9,749 bases of DNA from Flectobacillus sp. (GTDB taxonomy: Bacteria; Bacteroidota; Bacteroidia; Cytophagales; Spirosomataceae): assembly GCA_029865665.1 (NCBI GenBank), contig JARXAV010000332.1, forward strand, positions 1-9,749. The letters are read 5' to 3'. Below are positions 7,262-9,749 of this stretch, piece by piece. The notes beneath the pieces are model-generated. The model had not been told where the DNA came from. It saw only the letters and a list, made by a program, of their open reading frames with translations, and did not search any database. A program made the translations under genes and the position numbers. Each line of letters begins with the position of its first letter. Within the stretch, counting starts at the first letter, position 1.

Positions 7262-7278
7262 CTTAAAAAAAGCTTAAT

Positions 7279-7944
7279 TTACCACTCAATAGGCGTTAAT
7301 CCCTTACTCATTAAATATTCATTGGCTTGCGAAAAATGCTTTGTTCCGAACCATCCACCTGCATTAGCTGCCATCGGCGAAGGGTGCTTTGCTTTCAATA
7401 CTTTATGTTTCTGAGCGTCTATTACCGCTCCTTTATCCTGAGCATAACGTCCCCAAAGCATAAAAACTACATCTTTTTTTTCATCCGAAATCGTTTTGAT
7501 GACGGCATCCGTAAACATTTCCCATCCTTTTTTCTGATGCGAACCCGCCGCTCCTGCTCTTACCGTTAACGTTGCATTTAACAATAAAACACCCTGTGTA
7601 GCCCAACGTTCTAAATTACCCGATTTAGGAACAGAGATGCCTAAATCGTCTCTAATTTCTTTAAAAATATTCAACAGTGAAGGTGGAGACGCAACGCCAT
7701 CGTTGACCGAAAAAGATAAGCCCATTGCCTGACCTGCACCGTGATAAGGGTCTTGCCCCAAGATAACGACTTTGGTATCGTCAAACGTACATTTATTGAA
7801 AGCGTTAAAAATTAATTTCCCCGGTGGATAAATCACCTGACTCGCATATTCTTGTTTAACAAAAGACACTAAATCGGCAAAATACGGTTTTTCAAACTCT
7901 CCAGAAAGACGTTCTTTCCAAGAAGCTTCAATCGATACATTCAT
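7279..7944 (-). CDS. ung: Uracil-DNA glycosylase, family 1
   Basis: 221 residues, the usual family-1 UNG length. It removes uracil from DNA by cutting the N-glycosidic bond, the first step of base excision repair, in the cytoplasm. Motifs seen: GQDPYHG at 63-69, with the water-activating Asp65 and Tyr67 (which excludes thymine); LSFSV with Phe78, which stacks on uracil; PPSLLNIFKEI (87-97); LLLNATLTV, with Asn123 for uracil recognition; and HPSPMAAN at 187-194 with catalytic His187. The last loop differs slightly from the common HPSPLSA form, but the key residues are intact, so the enzyme should be active. The ATG at 7944 fits the family N-terminus. A perfect -7 element lies about 65 bases upstream, and the tlpA-like gene follows after 17 bp, probably on the same transcript. 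Confidence 0.97.
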   Translation of the reverse strand: MNVSIEASWKERLSGEFEKPYFADLVSFVKQEYASQVIYPPGKLIFNAFNKCTFDDTKVVILGQDPYHGAGQAMGLSFSVNDGVASPPSLLNIFKEIRDDLGISVPKSGNLERWATQGVLLLNATLTVRAGAAGSHQKKGWEMFTDAVIKTISDEKKDVVFMLWGRYAQDKGAVIDAQKHKVLKAKHPSPMAANAGGWFGTKHFSQANEYLMSKGLTPIEW

Positions 7945-8009
7945 GTTGTTATGGAGTTAATACCAGTAATTTTCTATAATACAAAAAATGAACCAAAGCC
8001 ATTTCATAG

Positions 8010-8017
8010 CAAAAATA
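8010..8017 (-). promoter_or_regulatory. Candidate -7 element for ung
   Basis: Read on the minus strand this is TATTTTTG, a full match to TAnnTTTG. No clear TTG lies about 19 bases upstream, so the -33 element is weak. Transcription would begin near 8004, giving a leader of about 60 nt before the ung ATG. The site sits in the 194-bp divergent gap (7945-8138) shared with apaG. Confidence 0.4.
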
Positions 8018-8100
8018 CACATAAGACGGGCTTTATTCACCATATAAATAAGTTCTGTTTTTTTAGGGAGAAGAATAAACCAAATCACGCTTTTTTTCGT

Positions 8101-8108
8101 TAATTTTA
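8101..8108 (+). promoter_or_regulatory. Candidate -7 element for apaG
   Basis: TAATTTTA matches TAnnTTTG except at the last base and lies 30 bases before the apaG ATG, a plausible distance for a short leader. No -33 TTG is visible at the expected spacing, although a T run (8091-8097) lies just upstream. Weak motif evidence. Confidence 0.3.
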
Positions 8109-8138
8109 TACTGAGCAAAACTTAACGACTCGCATACA

Positions 8139-8525
8139 ATGATTTCAGCCATAACCAACGGTGTAAAAGTTAGTGTTGTAACCCAATATTTACCCGAACA
8201 TTCAAATCCATTTCAAGCCCATTTTGTATTTTCATATAGAATTCGCATCGAAAATGAAAGCGATTACACGGTGCAGTTACTTCGCAGACATTGGTACATC
8301 CATGACACTACGGGTGTTGTCCGTGAAGTAGAAGGTGAAGGCGTTGTAGGGGTACAACCTGTGCTAGAACCTGGGCAAGTCTATGAATACACCAGTGCTT
8401 GTAACTTAAATTCTTCCATCGGAAAAATGGCAGGTACATATCTGATGGAACGTATTTTTGATGGCAAGCACTTCCAAGTTGTTGTTCCAGACTTTGCGAT
8501 GATTGCACCCTATAGACTTAACTAA
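8139..8525 (+). CDS. apaG: ApaG domain protein
   Basis: 128 residues, the normal length for ApaG (DUF525), a single fibronectin-III-like beta-sandwich domain. Family signatures are clear: an N-terminal strand (ITNGVKVSVVTQYLPEHS), the central YRIRIENESDYTVQLLRRHWYIHD, the glycine-rich VEGEGVVGVQPVLEPGQVYEY, and the C-terminal IGKMAGTYLMERIFDGKHFQVVVPDFAM. The historical label of Co2+/Mg2+ efflux protein rests on enterobacterial genetics; the biochemical role is unsettled, and the same fold occurs as a domain in some eukaryotic F-box proteins and in PDIP38/POLDIP2. It has no signal peptide and should be cytoplasmic. The ATG start fits the family. The enterobacterial apaH/rsmA neighbours are absent here; it is divergent from ung and followed by a methyltransferase gene. 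Confidence 0.95.
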   Translation: MISAITNGVKVSVVTQYLPEHSNPFQAHFVFSYRIRIENESDYTVQLLRRHWYIHDTTGVVREVEGEGVVGVQPVLEPGQVYEYTSACNLNSSIGKMAGTYLMERIFDGKHFQVVVPDFAMIAPYRLN

Positions 8526-8532
8526 AAGAAGA

Positions 8533-8642
8533 TGTGTAAAAAGTATAGAGTTTAAGGTTTGAAGTATTTGATACCTACTAATATTCATATTTTCACCTTT
8601 AATCCGAGCGGCAGTTGCTCATAACTTTTGACTTTTTACACA
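8533..8642. repeat. 12-bp perfect inverted repeat between apaG and the methyltransferase gene
   Basis: TGTGTAAAAAGT (8533-8544) is the exact reverse complement of ACTTTTTACACA (8631-8642), with 86 bases between. Weaker similarity continues inward on both arms (AGAGTTTA against AAAGTTAT). The arms begin 8 bases after the apaG stop and end 38 bases before the preferred methyltransferase start. No terminator-like T run follows. It may be the edges of a small intergenic repeat element. Confidence 0.5.
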
Positions 8643-8680
8643 CCTCCCAAATTCCTCATATTAATCAAAACACAGTACTC

Positions 8681-9520
8681 TTGCTTAAACGTTATCTTTC
8701 TTATTTACTCAACGCCACAGACGAACACGGTGTTCATTCTCCTTTTGTTTTTAGACTTTATTGCGATGTAATCCGTCGGAAAAAGGCACGGTATTTTCAA
8801 CTTATCCGAGTTGCCCCCAGTGATGAACTCGATTTTTCAGAAAGAAATCAAGCTGAAATTTCTGCAACAAAAGCCATTGAAACGCTACGAAATAAGTTAT
8901 TACAAGATAATCGAAAAATTACTATTACCGACTTCGGTGCTGGTTCTCGCATCTACAAAGGCAATGAACGATTAATCCGTCAAATTGCTAAAAGTGCCGA
9001 AAAATCTCCTGCTTTTGGACAATTATTGTTTCGTCTAATCCACCATGTTCAAGCTAAAACAATTTTTGATTTAGGAACTTCCTTAGGCATGACTACCCTC
9101 TATCAGGCAAAGGGAAATCCTGATGCTCAAGTAGTTAGTTTTGAAGGCTGTGAAGCAACCGCTACGATTGCCCAACAGAATTTTGACGAATTAGCTTGTT
9201 CAAATATCCGTTTAGTTACGGGTAATTTAGACCATACCCTACAGGAAGAACTCCAGAAAATAACCCGACTAGATTTTGCTTTTTTCGATGCCAATCACCG
9301 CTATCAACCAACGGTAGATTACTTTGAAAAGTGTTTAGACAAAGCCCACGAAGACAGCATTTTTGTCTTTGACGACATCCATTGGTCAGACGAAATGCAC
9401 GCTGCTTGGCAACACATTCAAACCCATTCAGAAGTAAGCGTGACAATAGACCTCTTTTACGTAGGCATTGTTTTTTTTCGTAAAAAACAGCCTAAACAAC
9501 ATTTTGTATTGAAGTTTTAA
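8681..9520 (+). CDS. Class I SAM-dependent methyltransferase (Methyltransf_24-like)
   Basis: 279 residues if started at TTG 8681; the frame is open back to another TTG at 8615 (301 residues). I prefer 8681 because conserved sequence begins with LKRYLSYLLNATDEHGVHSPFVF, whereas 8615-8642 overlaps an intergenic inverted repeat; no ATG is available. Motifs, numbered from 8681: HGVHSPFVF (16-24), DFGAGSR (84-90), SAM-binding motif I DLGTSLGMTT (130-139), acidic Glu155 for the ribose, DFAFFDANH (198-206), and VFDDIHWS with Asp231/Asp232, which in related O-methyltransferases lies at the metal or substrate site. The N-terminal HGVHSPF and DFGAGSR parts are, as I recall, characteristic of a Bacteroidota-specific group. 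The substrate is unknown. It is cytoplasmic, with no signal or membrane segment, and may be transcribed with apaG, although the 155-bp gap makes that uncertain. Confidence 0.85.
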   Translation: MLKRYLSYLLNATDEHGVHSPFVFRLYCDVIRRKKARYFQLIRVAPSDELDFSERNQAEISATKAIETLRNKLLQDNRKITITDFGAGSRIYKGNERLIRQIAKSAEKSPAFGQLLFRLIHHVQAKTIFDLGTSLGMTTLYQAKGNPDAQVVSFEGCEATATIAQQNFDELACSNIRLVTGNLDHTLQEELQKITRLDFAFFDANHRYQPTVDYFEKCLDKAHEDSIFVFDDIHWSDEMHAAWQHIQTHSEVSVTIDLFYVGIVFFRKKQPKQHFVLKF

Positions 9521-9585
9521 GGGTACACGGGTTTTAACCCGTGTATAGTGAAATGATAATACTACGGGTTAAAACCCGTAGCCCC
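9521..9585. repeat. Pair of mirror-image palindromes (REP/BIME-like element)
   Basis: The left unit, 9524-9545, has arms TACACGGGTT and AACCCGTGTA around TT. The right unit, 9562-9581, has arms CTACGGGTT and AACCCGTAG around AA. The cores ACGGGTTTTAACCCGT (9527-9542) and ACGGGTTAAAACCCGT (9564-9579) are exact reverse complements of each other, so the whole is an inverted pair with a 21-nt spacer. It has GGG on the outer left and CCCC on the outer right (9582-9585). It fills the 64-bp gap between convergent genes. This form fits mobile REP/BIME intergenic repeats, and it could also block transcription in both directions, although no T run follows either hairpin. Confidence 0.75.
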
Positions 9586-9749
9586 TATCGCTCCAACTCA
9601 ATCACATGATCCAGTTCGTTTTTATCCATGTTGGCAAGGTCAAAAACGTAGTAGCCACTGTCTAATTTCTGGAATTTAATAGGACTTCCATTCTTAAACC
9701 ATTTAGCTGTTTTGAAACCTTGCGGAATTTTCAACAGGAATTTATCGTC
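9585..9749 (-). CDS. C-terminal end of an unrecognised protein (partial)
   Basis: The frame is open from the right edge of the window to TAG at 9587-9585, giving 54 residues with no start inside. The visible end begins DDKFLLKIPQGFKTAKWF, continues with NGSPIKFQKLDSGYYVFDL, and finishes DKNELDHVIELER. Alternating hydrophobic residues, a WFKNG turn and a final strand-like VIELE resemble the C-terminal beta-sandwich of some secreted glycosidases and other carbohydrate-active enzymes, but I do not recognise a family and assign no function. The stop codon shares its last base with the CCCC flank of the palindrome pair. Coding sense is supported by the open frame and plausible composition; the upstream part lies outside the window. 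Confidence 0.65.
   Translation of the reverse strand, partial: DDKFLLKIPQGFKTAKWFKNGSPIKFQKLDSGYYVFDLANMDKNELDHVIELER

Noticed and set aside
7327..7569. 80-codon plus-strand ORF within ung
   Set aside because: It is the antisense shadow of a highly conserved gene, rich in Cys, Arg and Phe with no family match.
9216..9446. 76-codon minus-strand ORF within the methyltransferase gene
   Set aside because: It is antisense to the conserved DFAFFDANH and VFDDIHW motifs and shows no evidence of being coding.
9521..9585. CRISPR repeats
   Set aside because: Only two palindromic units are present, in opposite orientation with a single 21-base spacer, and there are no cas genes. The arrangement fits a REP-type pair, not an array.

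Overview
The window looks like ordinary chromosome from a member of the Bacteroidota, most likely a Cytophagales/Spirosomaceae-type bacterium. The clues are moderately A+T-rich DNA, start codons without a Shine-Dalgarno sequence, promoter-like TTG-N19-TAnnTTTG signals, and families typical of the phylum (DUF4286, periplasmic TlpA-type thioredoxins with a long N-terminal domain, WG-repeat proteins, a methyltransferase with an HGVHSPFVF N-terminus). The genus assignment is inference. No phage, plasmid, CRISPR, tRNA, rRNA or transposase gene is visible.

Layout, left to right. (1) Plus strand, 1-3014: a FAD-binding plus Fe-S oxidoreductase of the YdiJ/D-2-hydroxyacid dehydrogenase type, open at the left edge. 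(2) A 221-bp gap with a candidate promoter and a long imperfect inverted repeat in the presumed 5' leader of the next gene. (3) Plus strand, 3236-5377: an exported WG-repeat protein. (4) A terminator hairpin whose loop carries a near-ideal promoter for the next gene. (5) Plus strand, 5459-5761: a small DUF4286 protein. (6) A very strong bidirectional terminator. (7) Minus strand, 7944 down to 5819: ung (uracil-DNA glycosylase), then after 17 bp a TlpA-family thioredoxin-like gene interrupted by one in-frame TAG. (8) A 194-bp divergent intergenic region. (9) Plus strand: apaG (8139-8525), then a SAM-dependent methyltransferase (about 8681-9520), with a 12-bp inverted repeat between them. (10) A pair of mirror-image palindromes (REP/BIME-like) at 9521-9585. 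(11) Minus strand, 9585-9749: the last 54 codons of an unrecognised gene.

The genes do not form one pathway. They are mostly independent housekeeping units: redox metabolism, DNA repair, envelope redox/reductase, ApaG and a methyltransferase. The observation most worth a second look is the tlpA-like gene. The two apparent proteins at 6434-7261 and 5819-6433 are one reading frame split by a single amber codon, which separates the signal peptide and N-terminal domain from the WCGPC thioredoxin domain. No undescribed multi-gene system is evident. The other notable signals are small: structured leader DNA, a promoter nested in a terminator, and a palindrome pair.
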